Shown here: positions 1 through 9,125 of the stretch, piece by piece | How the letters are laid out: each line of letters opens with the position of its first letter | Numbering within the stretch: position 1 is the stretch's first letter | DNA from: an uncultured Anaerolineae bacterium | GTDB lineage: Bacteria; Chloroflexota; Anaerolineae; Aggregatilineales; Phototrophicaceae | Direction of reading: 5' to 3' | Assembly (NCBI GenBank): GCA_937922795.1 | Contig: CALAJK010000066.1 | Span: 1-48,619, forward strand | Length of the DNA stretch: 48,619 nt | Position numbers and translations under genes: made by a program | The notes under the pieces: model-generated | Seen by the model: only the letters and a program-made list of their open reading frames with translations | Databases searched by the model: none | What the model was told of the DNA's origin: nothing

Positions 1-976
1 CTGCGGGCCGAAGCTGGACGACTCGCCGCTGCACCGGCGCGACCTCGACCTGCTGGCGACCCTGGCCAACCAGACCGGCGTCGCCCTGCGCAATGCGCGC
101 CTGGTGGCCGACCTGCGCCACCTGAACCGCACCATGCAGTCTTTGAACGACGACCTGGAAGCGGCTAACGCCCAGCTCAAAAAGCTGGACTCGGTCAAGA
201 CGGAATTCGTGACCATCGCCAGCCACGAACTGCGCACGCCGCTGGCGCAAATCCGAGGCTACACGGACATCCTCGACGCGCTCAACGAGCAGGGGATGCT
301 CACGCAGGAACAGACCGCTAGCATGGTGGGCAACCTGCGCAAAGCGGCTGAACGCATGGAAGAGCTGATCGCTGCCATGCTGGACGTCAGCCAGCTTGAC
401 GTCAACGCCATGGATTTGCGATTCGCGCCGACCACGCCGGAGAGCATCATCCGCATGGCCATCGAACCGCTGACTGAAGCGATCAAGCAGCGCAAGCTGA
501 CGCTGTCGGCGCGCGGGCTGCGCGGGCTGCCGACCATCGAAGCTGACATGCAGCGGCTGGTGCAGGCGTTTCGGAATGTGGTCATGAATGCCATCAAGTT
601 CACGCCGGACGGCGGCCGCATCGAGATCACCGCCAGCCACCAGCCCGCCGAGCGCCCCGGCAGTCCTGACCACATCCTGATCGCGATCACCGACACCGGC
701 GTCGGCATCGCTCCAGAAAATCTAGAACTCATCTTTCAGAAATTCTTCCGGGCTTATGATCCCGGACTGCACTCCACCGGCGCTTACAAGTTCATGGGCG
801 CCGGCCCAGGTCTAGGGTTGACGATCGCGCGGGGCGTGATCGAAGGCCATGGCGGGCGCATCTGGGCTGAGAGCCCAGGCCACAGCTTGCAGACCTACCC
901 CGGTTCCACTTTTTATGTGCTGCTGCCGGTGGTGCCCCCGGCCAACGCGCGGCGGGTGATGCCGCTCGACACTTAG
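1..976 (+). CDS. GAF-domain sensor histidine kinase, 5' end outside window
   Basis: The reading frame is open from the left edge (first full codon at position 2), so this is the C-terminal 324 residues of a longer kinase. The first ~35 residues look like the end of a GAF domain (..LATLANQTGVALRNARL), followed by a coiled linker. The H-box is ASHELRTPLAQIRGY, with the phospho-acceptor His. The N-box is NVVMNAIKFTPDGG, the G1 box DTGVGI, the F-box FFRAYD and the G2 box GPGLGLTIARGVIEGHGG. These are the HisKA and HATPase_c domains of an autophosphorylating kinase. No transmembrane segment is visible in the part present. The partner regulator is not visible. The stop codon overlaps that of the convergent murI by four bases. 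The ATG at 104 is internal, not the real start. Confidence 0.93.
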   Translation, partial: CGPKLDDSPLHRRDLDLLATLANQTGVALRNARLVADLRHLNRTMQSLNDDLEAANAQLKKLDSVKTEFVTIASHELRTPLAQIRGYTDILDALNEQGMLTQEQTASMVGNLRKAAERMEELIAAMLDVSQLDVNAMDLRFAPTTPESIIRMAIEPLTEAIKQRKLTLSARGLRGLPTIEADMQRLVQAFRNVVMNAIKFTPDGGRIEITASHQPAERPGSPDHILIAITDTGVGIAPENLELIFQKFFRAYDPGLHSTGAYKFMGAGPGLGLTIARGVIEGHGGRIWAESPGHSLQTYPGSTFYVLLPVVPPANARRVMPLDT

Positions 977-1803
977 CCGGCCAGCGACAGCGTATAGTCC
1001 TCAAGGCCGTCCCCGCGCCAGCGTACGACCTCGACATGAGCATCAACGCCCAACAGCCGCTTCAAGGCGCTCTCGAAGTCGCGAGCCGCGCCTGACGTGA
1101 AGTAGTGATGAGCTGCCCGGCCTGGCGCTGGCATCCCCGGCCAAACCCGCGCCGCCTGCCGCGCCACCGCCGGCCCCGGATCGACCAACTGCACCTGCGG
1201 CCCGGCGGCTTGTTGGATCGCCGAAGCCAGAAAGGGGAAGTGGGTGCAGGCCAGCACCAGGTGATCAGCGCCGGCGGCTACCAGCGGCTGTACATGCCGT
1301 TGAATGACCGGCTGCGCCTGAGAGAGGTCGGCTGCGCCTTGCTCAGCCAGCAGCACCCATTCGGGCGCGAGGCGGGTGAGCACGCGAACCTGAGCGCCGT
1401 AGCGCGCCAGCGCCCGGCGGTAGAATATGCCCTCGGCTGTGGCTTGGGTGGTCAGCACGCCGATCACGCCGCTGCGGGTGGCAGCCGCGGCCGGTTTGAC
1501 CGCCGGCTCGATGCCGACGAACGGCACTTGCGGAAAGCGCTCGCGCGCCGCCTGGAGCGCCGCGGCGCTGGCGGCATGGCAGGCCATCACTACCACGACT
1601 GCGCCTTGACTCAACAAGAACCGCACCATCGCCAGCGTAAAAGCGCGAATCTGGTCGGCTGGCCGCGGGCCGTAAGGCAGATGCGCCTGATCGGCGAGGT
1701 ACAGCGTGGGGTATTCGGGCAGAAGCTGGTGAATTTCGCGCAGCACCGACAGGCCGCCGATGCCGGAGTCGAGGACGCCGATGCTAGGCGGCTGAATGTC
1801 CAT
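973..1803 (-). CDS. murI: glutamate racemase
   Basis: Converts L- to D-glutamate in the cytoplasm for peptidoglycan. The start ATG at 1803 follows a GAGG six bases upstream; a TTG four codons earlier is less likely. Length is 276 residues, normal for MurI. Family motifs are LDSGIGGLSV near residue 11, the first catalytic Cys75 (ACHAASA) and the second catalytic Cys186 (ACTHFPFL). The first motif is usually ACNTASA, so the Asn-Thr after the cysteine is His-Ala here, which is unusual. The start overlaps the end of the upstream amidotransferase-like gene by 20 bases, so the two are probably co-transcribed and translationally coupled. The family assignment is secure. The effect of the altered motif on activity is unknown. 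Confidence 0.9.
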   Translation of the reverse strand: MDIQPPSIGVLDSGIGGLSVLREIHQLLPEYPTLYLADQAHLPYGPRPADQIRAFTLAMVRFLLSQGAVVVVMACHAASAAALQAARERFPQVPFVGIEPAVKPAAAATRSGVIGVLTTQATAEGIFYRRALARYGAQVRVLTRLAPEWVLLAEQGAADLSQAQPVIQRHVQPLVAAGADHLVLACTHFPFLASAIQQAAGPQVQLVDPGPAVARQAARVWPGMPAPGRAAHHYFTSGAARDFESALKRLLGVDAHVEVVRWRGDGLEDYTLSLAG

Positions 1804-2518
1804 TGGCGGCCTCAACGAACGCGCTGAACAGCCGTTTCATCGCCGCATCGCTCAAGTACAAATCTTCCGGATGCCATTGAACCGTCAGCACAAAACGACG
1901 GTCAGGCAGCTCCGTCGCCTCGATCACGCCGTCGCGCGAGCAGGCCGTGACGATCAAGCCAGCCGCCGGCCGCTCGATGCTCTGGTGATGAAGGCTGTTG
2001 ACCGGGATGCGGGTCGCCTCAAGGATGCGCGCCAGGCGGCTGTGGCCGACGATTTCGACTTCATGGGCGATCGTACTGCGTGGGGCCGGCTTGGGCACAT
2101 CATGTACCAGCGGCGTCTGGAGCTGCGACGGTATATCCTGGATGAGCGTGCCCCCCAGGGCGACATTCAGCACCTGATGCCCGCGACAAATGCCGAACAC
2201 CGGCAGATCATCTTCCACCGCCCAGCGCGCTAAGAGCAGCTCGGCGGCGTCCTGCGCATCGTCCGGCGTCCCGGTCTGGGGGTGCGCCAGCGCGCCGTAG
2301 TAGCGCGGGTCAACGTCCCCGCCGCCGGGCAGCAGCAGCCCGTCCAGCCGGCGGTAAATGCCGCGCAGCGTTGACTCGTTCACACACACCGGAATTAACA
2401 CCGGCAGACCGCCCGCATCGGCGACGGCTTGCATGATGCCCACATAGGCGACATTATACAGCCAGCCAGAGTTCGGGTTGACCCGGCTGGAGGTGGTGAT
2501 CCCAATCAGCGGAGCCAA
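1784..2518 (-). CDS. gamma-glutamyl-GABA hydrolase-like peptidase C26 family protein
   Basis: Class-I glutamine-amidotransferase fold protein of 244 residues. The nucleophile is Cys111 in GICRGHQVLN, with His216 and Glu218 of VQWHPE completing the triad. The LLLPGGGDVDPRYY segment (~61-74) and SLHHQS (~175-180) are typical of PuuD-like gamma-glutamyl-gamma-aminobutyrate hydrolases. The reaction is hydrolysis of a gamma-glutamyl amide; the actual substrate is not evident. The predicted start is a TTG four bases after the rplS stop, so it probably depends on coupling to L19 translation. It sits in the order rplS, this gene, murI. The glutamate link to murI is suggestive only. Confidence 0.85.
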   Translation of the reverse strand: MAPLIGITTSSRVNPNSGWLYNVAYVGIMQAVADAGGLPVLIPVCVNESTLRGIYRRLDGLLLPGGGDVDPRYYGALAHPQTGTPDDAQDAAELLLARWAVEDDLPVFGICRGHQVLNVALGGTLIQDIPSQLQTPLVHDVPKPAPRSTIAHEVEIVGHSRLARILEATRIPVNSLHHQSIERPAAGLIVTACSRDGVIEATELPDRRFVLTVQWHPEDLYLSDAAMKRLFSAFVEAANGHSAA

Positions 2519-2521
2519 AGC

Positions 2522-2866
2522 TCAGCGCCTTTTCTCCTTGAGGCGAGCCGCTTTGCCGCGCACGTTGCGCAGATAGTAGAGCTGCGCCCGGCGCACTTTG
2601 GCGCTGCGGAGCACTTCGATCTTCTCGATGCGCGGGCTGCGCAGCAGGAACGTCCGCTCGACGCCGATGCCGTGGCTGGTGATGCGCCGGACGGTGAAAT
2701 TGGCGTCGTTGCCGCCGCGCCGCAGGCGAATGACCACGCCCTGAAACACCTGAATGCGCTCGCGGTCGCCTTCGACAATCCGCAGGTGAACTTTAACCGT
2801 ATCGCCAGGAGCGATCTGGGGATGGCCGCGGTCTTCGGCTTCCAGGGCTTTCATCAACTCGTTCAC
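2522..2866 (-). CDS. rplS: 50S ribosomal protein L19
   Basis: Structural protein of the large ribosomal subunit at the 30S-50S interface. From the GTG at 2866 the product is 114 residues, the usual size of L19. The N-terminus [11 protein letters not shown] matches the family start, and AAGGA lies nine bases upstream. A longer frame reaching 2959 runs into the promoter and is rejected. Recognisable segments are [20 protein letters not shown], the [12 protein letters not shown] loop, the FTVRRIT strand and the basic tail [20 protein letters not shown]. It heads an apparent rplS-amidotransferase-murI operon driven by the promoter just upstream. Confidence 0.96.
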   Translation of the reverse strand: MNELMKALEAEDRGHPQIAPGDTVKVHLRIVEGDRERIQVFQGVVIRLRRGGNDANFTVRRITSHGIGVERTFLLRSPRIEKIEVLRSAKVRRAQLYYLRNVRGKAARLKEKRR

Positions 2867-2929
2867 GGTGAATCGTCCTTCCGAACAAAATACGCCCGAA
2901 GGCGCAACAGCTTTGTGGCAGTGGTCAAA

Positions 2930-2959
2930 ATTATAGCATCCGACCGTCTGACCCGACAA
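2930..2959 (-). promoter_or_regulatory. promoter of rplS
   Basis: On the minus strand TTGTCG (2959-2954) is followed after 18 bases by TATAAT (2935-2930), with TGC immediately before the -10, an extended -10. Transcription should begin near 2923 and give a leader of about 57 bases. That leader contains a small GCGCCTTCGGGCG hairpin before the AAGGA of rplS. Confidence 0.75.
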
Positions 2960-2969
2960 GGGCGCGCCT

Positions 2970-3503
2970 TCAGATCAAACCCAGCCGGCTGGCGACCAGC
3001 ATCAACCCGATAATGCTTTTGCCGTCCACCATCTCGCCGCGCGCGATCAGCGCCAGCGCCTGCGCCAGCGGCATCCGATCTACTTCGATGTACTCGTCCG
3101 AGTCGCCGTCCAGCTCGCTCTCGACCAAATCCGTGGCCAGAAACAGATGGATGTACTCCGTGGTATAGCCCGGAGCTGGGTAGAAACCGCCCATCGGCTG
3201 CAGCCGTCCCGGCCGATAACCGGTCTCTTCCTGAAGCTCACGCTCGGCGCAGACGTCCGGCGCTTCGCCCGGCTCCAACGTGCCGGCCGGGATCTCCGTC
3301 AGCACGCGGCCGGCGGCAATCCGAAACTGGCGCACCAACAGCACCTGCTGGCGCTCATCCAGGGCGACGATGGCGACCGCCCCCGGGTGGCGCACCAGCT
3401 CGCGCTTCGCCGTATCCCCGTCTGGCAGCCGAACATCCAGCCGGTCAAGTTTGATGACGCGCCCTTCATACACGTGCTCCGTGCGAATGATGGTTTCGTG
3501 CAT
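2970..3503 (-). CDS. NUDIX hydrolase, ADP-ribose pyrophosphatase-like
   Basis: Cytoplasmic NUDIX enzyme that probably hydrolyses ADP-ribose or a related nucleoside diphosphate sugar. The Nudix box [20 protein letters not shown] is intact (G-x5-E-x7-REL-x-EE-x-G) and holds the metal-binding glutamates. Preceding segments [18 protein letters not shown] and [20 protein letters not shown] are typical of the ADP-ribose/NudF-type subgroup. ATG at 3503 gives 177 residues. A TTG eight codons upstream is less likely and would run into the hairpin at 3529-3549. It lies between the lipoprotein terminator and the rplS promoter, so it may be transcribed alone. Confidence 0.88.
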   Translation of the reverse strand: MHETIIRTEHVYEGRVIKLDRLDVRLPDGDTAKRELVRHPGAVAIVALDERQQVLLVRQFRIAAGRVLTEIPAGTLEPGEAPDVCAERELQEETGYRPGRLQPMGGFYPAPGYTTEYIHLFLATDLVESELDGDSDEYIEVDRMPLAQALALIARGEMVDGKSIIGLMLVASRLGLI

Positions 3504-3528
3504 GGCATACCTGGCTTCGACACACAAT

Positions 3529-3549
3529 GAGGCGGCCTGGAGCCGCCTC
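3529..3549 (-). terminator. hairpin after the LysM lipoprotein gene
   Basis: GAGGCGGC and GCCGCCTC form a perfect 8-bp stem around a five-base loop, 44 bases beyond the lipoprotein stop. On the minus strand it is followed by ATTGTGTG, a poor T tract, so termination may be inefficient. Confidence 0.55.
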
Positions 3550-3592
3550 GCTGAACCTGTTTCAACCCGATTTTCGCCCCTGCGGCGGAAAG

Positions 3593-4456
3593 CTAGGACG
3601 ACGGGATGATCAACTGCTGATTGATGTAGATGCGGTTGATATCGGTGATGCCATTGGCGGCGGCGATCGAGACCACCGGCACGCCGAACCGCAGCGAAAT
3701 CTTGAAGAGGGTATCGCCCTGCTGCACCACATACGTAGTCCCGCCCCCTGTGCCTGTGCCTGTGCCGCCCGTCCCTGGCGTGGACGTAGGCGGCGGGAAA
3801 GCGCCCGTCGTGCCACAGCCGGGGATCGTCAGCCGCTGACCCACGATGATCAAGTTCGGGTTGGCGATGCCGCTGGCGCGGGCGATGTCCATCACCGGGA
3901 CGCCGTAGCGCAGCGAGATGCGGTACAGGTTGCGATCTTCTGCCCGGACTTCGTGCACACAGTCGACGCCGGTGATGCCGCCAATGCCGGGGGCTGTCGG
4001 CTCAATGACCGGAAGGGCCGGCGTCTCGGTCGGGAACACGAAGCCGCCCATCGCCGTGGCAGTCAGGTTGAAGGCTTCGGTGGCGGTGGCGCGCTCGATG
4101 ATGGCGGTAGCCGTCAAAAATACCGGGTCGATCTCAGTCGGCTGCAAAGGCAGCGCTGGGGCTTCAGTCGGGAGTTGGGCGATGGCCGCGCCGTTGAAAT
4201 CCAGCGTGGCCGTCGGCAGCGCCAGCGCAAACGAGTCGGCGGTCGGCGTCTCGGTCGGCAGCGGCTCAGGCGTGGGCGACTCCAGCTCCGGGGGAGGCAG
4301 CGGCGTGTCGCTCGCGATCGGCGTGAATGTCGGCCCCAGGGACACCACTGACAAGGGCTCCAAGCTGGTTCCACTTTGCTGGAAACAACCAGCAGCCGCC
4401 AGGGCGATCAGCAGACCAGGCATCAGCCAGCGACCTCGTTTCCACGAATTGCGCAT
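3593..4456 (-). CDS. LysM-repeat lipoprotein
   Basis: Secreted cell-envelope protein of 287 residues, probably lipid-anchored and peptidoglycan-binding. A basic N-terminus and hydrophobic stretch (~10-23) end in AAAGC, a lipobox with Cys24. Residues ~30-165 are low-complexity and rich in Thr, Pro, Ala and Glu (PTPEPLPTETPTA and similar), as in many Chloroflexota envelope proteins. Two LysM modules follow: ~169-213 (LYRISLRYGVPVMDIARASG..IVGQRLTIPG) and ~243-286 (YVVQQGDTLFKISLRFGVP..INQQLIIPS), joined by a Gly/Thr linker. The start ATG is preceded by a GGGAGG. It has its own promoter (4508-4536). LysM binding of GlcNAc polymers is family knowledge; the exact role is unknown. Confidence 0.85.
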   Translation of the reverse strand: MRNSWKRGRWLMPGLLIALAAAGCFQQSGTSLEPLSVVSLGPTFTPIASDTPLPPPELESPTPEPLPTETPTADSFALALPTATLDFNGAAIAQLPTEAPALPLQPTEIDPVFLTATAIIERATATEAFNLTATAMGGFVFPTETPALPVIEPTAPGIGGITGVDCVHEVRAEDRNLYRISLRYGVPVMDIARASGIANPNLIIVGQRLTIPGCGTTGAFPPPTSTPGTGGTGTGTGGGTTYVVQQGDTLFKISLRFGVPVVSIAAANGITDINRIYINQQLIIPSS

Positions 4457-4507
4457 ACCTCAGGCCTCCCCAGTTAAGCGACGCGCACGACGATGCGGCT
4501 TACTCCC

Positions 4508-4536
4508 AGTCTACCATAGGGCACAGACAGCGGCAA
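4508..4536 (-). promoter_or_regulatory. promoter of the LysM lipoprotein gene
   Basis: Minus-strand TTGCCG (4536-4531), 17-base spacer, TAGACT (4513-4508) with TGG directly before the -10. The start codon lies about 50 bases downstream. Confidence 0.6.
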
Positions 4537-4624
4537 GCACAGGTCGCACAAGGCCAGGCAGGGCAAACGTCACATCAACGGATTGATCATCACGTTTATC
4601 GCGTCGTCGATCGAGATCTCAACG

Positions 4625-4659
4625 GGGGCGATCGATCAACCAACCAGATCGATCGCCCC
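4625..4659 (-). terminator. hairpin ending the molybdoenzyme operon
   Basis: Perfect 12-bp inverted repeat GGGGCGATCGAT / ATCGATCGCCCC with an 11-base loop, 17 bases beyond the stop of the molybdopterin subunit gene. No T run follows on the minus strand, so it may stabilise the 3' end rather than terminate alone. Confidence 0.55.
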
Positions 4660-4675
4660 GCTGGGAGAGCGTCTC

Positions 4676-7600
4676 TCACACTTTTTCGACGCGCACAAAC
4701 GTGTCGTAGAAGACAGCGCTGCCACCTACCGGGTCAACCAGCGTAGTATTGCCGAGATAAGGGTCAACGCGCATCGCCGCGTTCGCATGGAAGCCGCGGA
4801 TGCGCCGCGCGTCGCCGGGTATAGTCGTCCCATTGATCGTCACATCCACGCCGCCATAGGCGAAGTGGCCGAACCCCAGCGCAAAGCTGATCACCCCAGG
4901 ACGAATGCCCTGGGTCGTTTTGATCTTGCCGATCATCGGAACTTTCTTCCCGTTCATCAAGTCCCATTCGCCACTGGGATTGGTGGGCGATACGATCCGC
5001 ACCAGATCGCCATCTTTGAGACCACGCTGCTCGGCGTCTACCGCGTTCATCAACACCGCATTTTCCGGCAGCAGCGCCAACAGCCAGTAGTTAGAGGAGG
5101 TTCGGCTCTTCGTCTGCATGATCTCTCGATGGGTGATCAGTCGCAGATCGAAACCGTCCGCCTCATCATTCAGCACCTCGCCGGTGACCGCGTAGGGGCC
5201 GGGGAAGTAGCGCGCATAGCCGACAAGATGCTCGCCAGTCATGGCATTCTTGACGTCATAGGTCTTCTCTTGATAGATGTTGACCATGGTGGCAAAAGGA
5301 TTGGCGGTCACTGTCAAGTCGAGGCCAAAGTAATTCGCACTCGGCTCCGGGATAACCCCCTCTTTGTAGCCCTTCTCAAAGGCCTGGAAGCGACCGCCCC
5401 GGTTCAGCACATACACCACCTTGCGCCAGTAGTCCCCCGCCAACCGCTCCCACCGCGCGGCGTCGAACACGCTCGGCGGCAGATGACGACGCGCCTCTAG
5501 GAAGATGCGCAGCTCCTCATCATCGGCGTCGGGGACAGCGTCCGAACCGTCCTCCTTCTCACCGAAGGCGAGGTTGGCCACCATCCGGATGTACAGATCA
5601 TCCGGATGCGTGAAATCGCCGTAGTCCTTGTAACCGCCCTCTCCAAAGCCAGGCAGGCCGAGTCGCTCCGCAATGGCCATCAGCACGGCTTCCAACGACA
5701 TCGGCATCTGCTGGCCGAAGACGGTGACATCAGGCACGAGCGGCGCAATCGCCGGATTGCGAACTGGCTGAATCTTGAAGGCGACGCTTGGATGACTGCC
5801 GTGGAATTCCCATCGTTCCAGATACATCGTATCGGGGAAGATGTAGTCCGCAAACATGCTCGTCTCGCCGATGAAAGGATCGATGGCGATGAACAGCGGC
5901 AGCTTTTTCGGGTCGGCCAGGATCGGGATGTTGGTATGGCCTGCCGGCAGCGAATACACCGGCGACCCCATGTAGAACATCAGCGCCTTGACGGGATACG
6001 GATAAGCATCGCCGATCGACGGCACAATCTCCTGGTAGATGTCGCTCGACAGCGGATACCAGTTGCGCCGCGCCGGGTAACCATCCCGCAGGAACAGGGT
6101 GTGTTTTTCGTACTTCTCATTGTGCCGGATGATGCTGGTCCCAAAGGGAACCATCGTGCCGCTGCTCTGGCTGATCTTGAAGGGCTGACCTGGCTTGCTG
6201 CCGGTCGCGCTGTAGGTGCTGCCTTTGATCAGGCCGCCGGCATGGTCAAAGTTGCCGATCAGCGCGTTGAGGGTGTACCATGCCAGCACATTGTAGAATC
6301 CATTGGTGTGCTGGCTCACGCCGCGATGAATATCCGCCACCGCCTGCCGACCGTGGTTGGTGAACTCGAAAGCGATCTCCTCCAGCGCGCGCGCTTCAAC
6401 GCCGCAGATTTCCGCCCACTCCTCCAGCGTGTGCTCACGCGCCGAGTCGGCGATGATCTGCAGCGACGACTTGACGGTGAAATCGCCCAACTTGACGTTG
6501 TCCACCAGCAAATCGCCGCGCACAGCGCTCTCCGGGTCGCGGGCATACGGATCGACGGGGACCGGTTCGCCGTTCACGAGAGCGACAAAGTAATCGAACT
6601 CGTAAGTCTTGTCCGGGTCGGTTGAGAGCGGGCGCGTTTCCTTCTCGCGCAGCCCGATCTCGCTAGCGCGCAGGAACTTTCCGGGCACGCCGTTCTCATC
6701 GAGCTTCACCAGCCAGGTAGCTTCTGTCCAAGTGGTTTGGCCTAACTGGTCAGCAGCCGCGCGGTTCGCCGCCGATAGATACGGCGCATTGTACCGTTGG
6801 TTGTCGATCACCCACCGGATCAATGCCAGCGCCAGCGCGCCTTCCGTGCCGGGCTTAGCCGGCAGCCAGCGCCAAGCTTTCGAGGCCGTCTTCGAAAAGC
6901 GCGGGTCAACCACCACATACTTCAGATTTTTCTCCACGAGACTGGTGGTGAGGCGAGGCGACCGCAGCGGCGGACCGTAGTTGCCTTCGAAGGGAGAAGC
7001 GCCAACAAAGATGACGAATTCGCTGTTGCCGATGTCACCTTGCCAGTAGAACTTTTGCCCGCCCGTCCAAGCGCCGTCAACGTACTGCTCGGACATCGCT
7101 TTGCCGGTGAAATACAAACTGCCCTGGCAAACGGTCGTATGACCATGCGCATTGGTCGTGCCATACGCGTTCAGGAACCGAGCGATGAAGTCTTTGCGCG
7201 CATCTTTCAACCGTCCCCAGGCGAAAACGAACTGATTGTTGCGCGGCCCCAAGTCGGGATGTTCGGGATCAATCATCAGATCCAGATAATCCGCAAACTT
7301 GGTCTGAAACTCGGCGATCAGGGCGCGTTTGCTGTCGGCGTCCTTGGCGTTGTGGATCGCCTTGACCGCCGCGGCCATCTCTTTCGCCACCGCCGCATCG
7401 GTCAGCGCATACGACTCACGCAGCCCCGGCACAACCCCCTCGCCGAACAGATCGCCGCCTTCTACAATCTCTTCGATCGCCTGCTCGAATGAGATCGTCT
7501 CCCACTGGCCGCCGCCGCGCGGGGTTCCCGGTTTGCGTTTGAGGACGCTGACCAACCGGTAAGGATCATAGACCGACTGCAAGCCCGCCTGACCCTTGGG

Positions 7601-7966
7601 GCAGATAGCGCCTTCCATCGTCCCGGCAGAAGCTATCGGGGTGTTGTAATCCACATGCGGATACATGGTCATCGGATGGAACGGGCTGCCTTCGATCTTC
7701 GTGGCAACCCCATCGAGCAGCTTGACCTTGATGCCGCAGCCGGTGTTGCATTGCAAGCAGACGGTATAAATCTGGTTGGCGGGGTCAGCCAGCGGGTAGG
7801 CCAGCGCGCCTTCTTCGGCCTGCGCGCGCGCCGCCTGGAGCGCGCTGAAGCCGGGCAGCGCCCCTAGAAAGGCGATGCCGCCGCCGACGATGGCGCTTGC
7901 TTTCAGGAAATCGCGGCGCGAAAGCTCGCACGCGCTTGGTTGTTGTATGCCTCGTCGCTCGTCCAT
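4676..7966 (-). CDS. molybdopterin oxidoreductase catalytic subunit, tetrathionate reductase TtrA-like
   Basis: Large catalytic subunit of a DMSO-reductase-superfamily complex, 1096 residues. A Tat signal (SRRDFLKASA, ~17-26) followed by a hydrophobic stretch implies export. A [4Fe-4S] motif is formed by Cys70, Cys73, Cys77 and Cys122. Cys280 (GHTTVCQG) is at the position of the molybdenum ligand, a cysteine as in PsrA, PhsA, ArrA and TtrA. The C-terminal ~170 residues form the molybdopterin-binding barrel. Length, the extra insertions and the gene order (ferredoxin, NrfD anchor, catalytic subunit) match TtrBCA best. Polysulfide, thiosulfate or arsenate reductase relatives cannot be excluded. 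The start lies two bases after the stop of the anchor gene, so the operon is tightly coupled. Confidence 0.88.
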   Translation of the reverse strand: MDERRGIQQPSACELSRRDFLKASAIVGGGIAFLGALPGFSALQAARAQAEEGALAYPLADPANQIYTVCLQCNTGCGIKVKLLDGVATKIEGSPFHPMTMYPHVDYNTPIASAGTMEGAICPKGQAGLQSVYDPYRLVSVLKRKPGTPRGGGQWETISFEQAIEEIVEGGDLFGEGVVPGLRESYALTDAAVAKEMAAAVKAIHNAKDADSKRALIAEFQTKFADYLDLMIDPEHPDLGPRNNQFVFAWGRLKDARKDFIARFLNAYGTTNAHGHTTVCQGSLYFTGKAMSEQYVDGAWTGGQKFYWQGDIGNSEFVIFVGASPFEGNYGPPLRSPRLTTSLVEKNLKYVVVDPRFSKTASKAWRWLPAKPGTEGALALALIRWVIDNQRYNAPYLSAANRAAADQLGQTTWTEATWLVKLDENGVPGKFLRASEIGLREKETRPLSTDPDKTYEFDYFVALVNGEPVPVDPYARDPESAVRGDLLVDNVKLGDFTVKSSLQIIADSAREHTLEEWAEICGVEARALEEIAFEFTNHGRQAVADIHRGVSQHTNGFYNVLAWYTLNALIGNFDHAGGLIKGSTYSATGSKPGQPFKISQSSGTMVPFGTSIIRHNEKYEKHTLFLRDGYPARRNWYPLSSDIYQEIVPSIGDAYPYPVKALMFYMGSPVYSLPAGHTNIPILADPKKLPLFIAIDPFIGETSMFADYIFPDTMYLERWEFHGSHPSVAFKIQPVRNPAIAPLVPDVTVFGQQMPMSLEAVLMAIAERLGLPGFGEGGYKDYGDFTHPDDLYIRMVANLAFGEKEDGSDAVPDADDEELRIFLEARRHLPPSVFDAARWERLAGDYWRKVVYVLNRGGRFQAFEKGYKEGVIPEPSANYFGLDLTVTANPFATMVNIYQEKTYDVKNAMTGEHLVGYARYFPGPYAVTGEVLNDEADGFDLRLITHREIMQTKSRTSSNYWLLALLPENAVLMNAVDAEQRGLKDGDLVRIVSPTNPSGEWDLMNGKKVPMIGKIKTTQGIRPGVISFALGFGHFAYGGVDVTINGTTIPGDARRIRGFHANAAMRVDPYLGNTTLVDPVGGSAVFYDTFVRVEKV

Positions 7967-7968
7967 TG

Positions 7969-9114
7969 TTACGCCACCTCAGCTTGAGTCTTCAAAAACG
8001 GCAGCCGGTCAATGCCAATGAGATAGGCCAGCGTCGAAAGGCCCACAACGCCGATCGTGACTGACCATTCCATCAGACTGGGGAAATAATCGAAGTTCAG
8101 GTGCGGCCCGGTGAAGGCCTCAGCCAGACCCTGGAGTTCCGGTATGGTGAGCGCCGGAAATACGATGTTGGCGCGGGCCGCCGCGAAGCCGATGAGCACG
8201 AGCACCCCGATTAAGCCGGATAGGATTCTATTTTTCGCCCAGGCTGGAACCAAGAGCACGACGATCGGCACAACAGTCCCCAAGAAGATTTGCAGAATCC
8301 AGAAAGACCACCAATAGGTCCCGTACAACACCTCGTTGATGGCCTGAACATTCTGGGGCACGCCGCTGTACAGCGACATCGAGAAGTCAGACCACAAGAT
8401 ATAGGTTTTGACCAAGAGCAAGACGATGGTGATCACGCCGAGCGCCCGCTGCCGGCCTTCACGCTGTGGATCATTGGCTGCCCCGAAGAAGCTGACGATC
8501 GTGAGCAACAGCGCTGTGCCGGTCGCCAGCGAAAAGATCGGGAACTGAGCTGGGAGCAGACCGACATGCCAGACTGCGCGGCTGGCGTTCACGCCCAACA
8601 GCGCACCGACGCCGCCGCTCACGAAGATCGCCAGCACAAAACCGATGGCCGCCATCACCTTCAGCGCCCAAGACGTGCCCTCTTTCTGCCGCGCTGCCAG
8701 CACCAGCGAGATCACGATGACAGCGCCAAAGATGGTGTAGCCCCACACCATCTGCGCCAGCAGCGACGTCAGATTGGGCTGCAGATATACTTTCCAAACG
8801 CGCTCCATGTGGCCCAGATCCATGCCGATCGAGATCAGCGCCGCCGGCAGCGTCACCATGGCCGACCACAGCGCGTACTTGCCCAGCCCTTTGAACAGCT
8901 TCACCCCGAACAGATAGTCCAGCGCCGCCACCATGTAGGAGCCAGAAGCCACACCGGCGAAAAACAGATACATGGCGACCCACAGCCCCCATGTCACATA
9001 CGAGCCGTAATTGACGTCGCGCTCGCCGATGAAAAGACGATTGTAAAAACCGTAAAGCCCCAGGATCAAAGCCAAGATCCCTAGGACGTACAGGATGCGT
9101 TTGATCGTGACCAT
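7969..9114 (-). CDS. NrfD/PsrC-family membrane anchor of molybdoenzyme (TtrC-like)
   Basis: Integral membrane quinol-oxidising anchor of 381 residues with about nine hydrophobic helices. The first is residues ~4-22, followed by YVTWGLWVAMYLFFAGVASG, which fits the NrfD family start. It would pass electrons from quinol to the iron-sulfur subunit outside the membrane. No haem-binding motif is evident, as expected for NrfD-type anchors. It lies 11 bases after the ferredoxin gene and two bases before the catalytic gene, so it is the middle member of one operon. Length is slightly above Salmonella TtrC. Confidence 0.88.
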   Translation of the reverse strand: MVTIKRILYVLGILALILGLYGFYNRLFIGERDVNYGSYVTWGLWVAMYLFFAGVASGSYMVAALDYLFGVKLFKGLGKYALWSAMVTLPAALISIGMDLGHMERVWKVYLQPNLTSLLAQMVWGYTIFGAVIVISLVLAARQKEGTSWALKVMAAIGFVLAIFVSGGVGALLGVNASRAVWHVGLLPAQFPIFSLATGTALLLTIVSFFGAANDPQREGRQRALGVITIVLLLVKTYILWSDFSMSLYSGVPQNVQAINEVLYGTYWWSFWILQIFLGTVVPIVVLLVPAWAKNRILSGLIGVLVLIGFAAARANIVFPALTIPELQGLAEAFTGPHLNFDYFPSLMEWSVTIGVVGLSTLAYLIGIDRLPFLKTQAEVA

Positions 9115-9125
9115 GATTTCGCCCC

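Noticed and set aside
1105..1827. Large plus-strand frame opposite murI
   Set aside because: Antisense shadow of murI in GC-rich DNA; no coherent domain.
2867..2959. N-terminal extension of L19
   Set aside because: It covers the rplS promoter and leader; the normal L19 N-terminus begins at the GTG at 2866.
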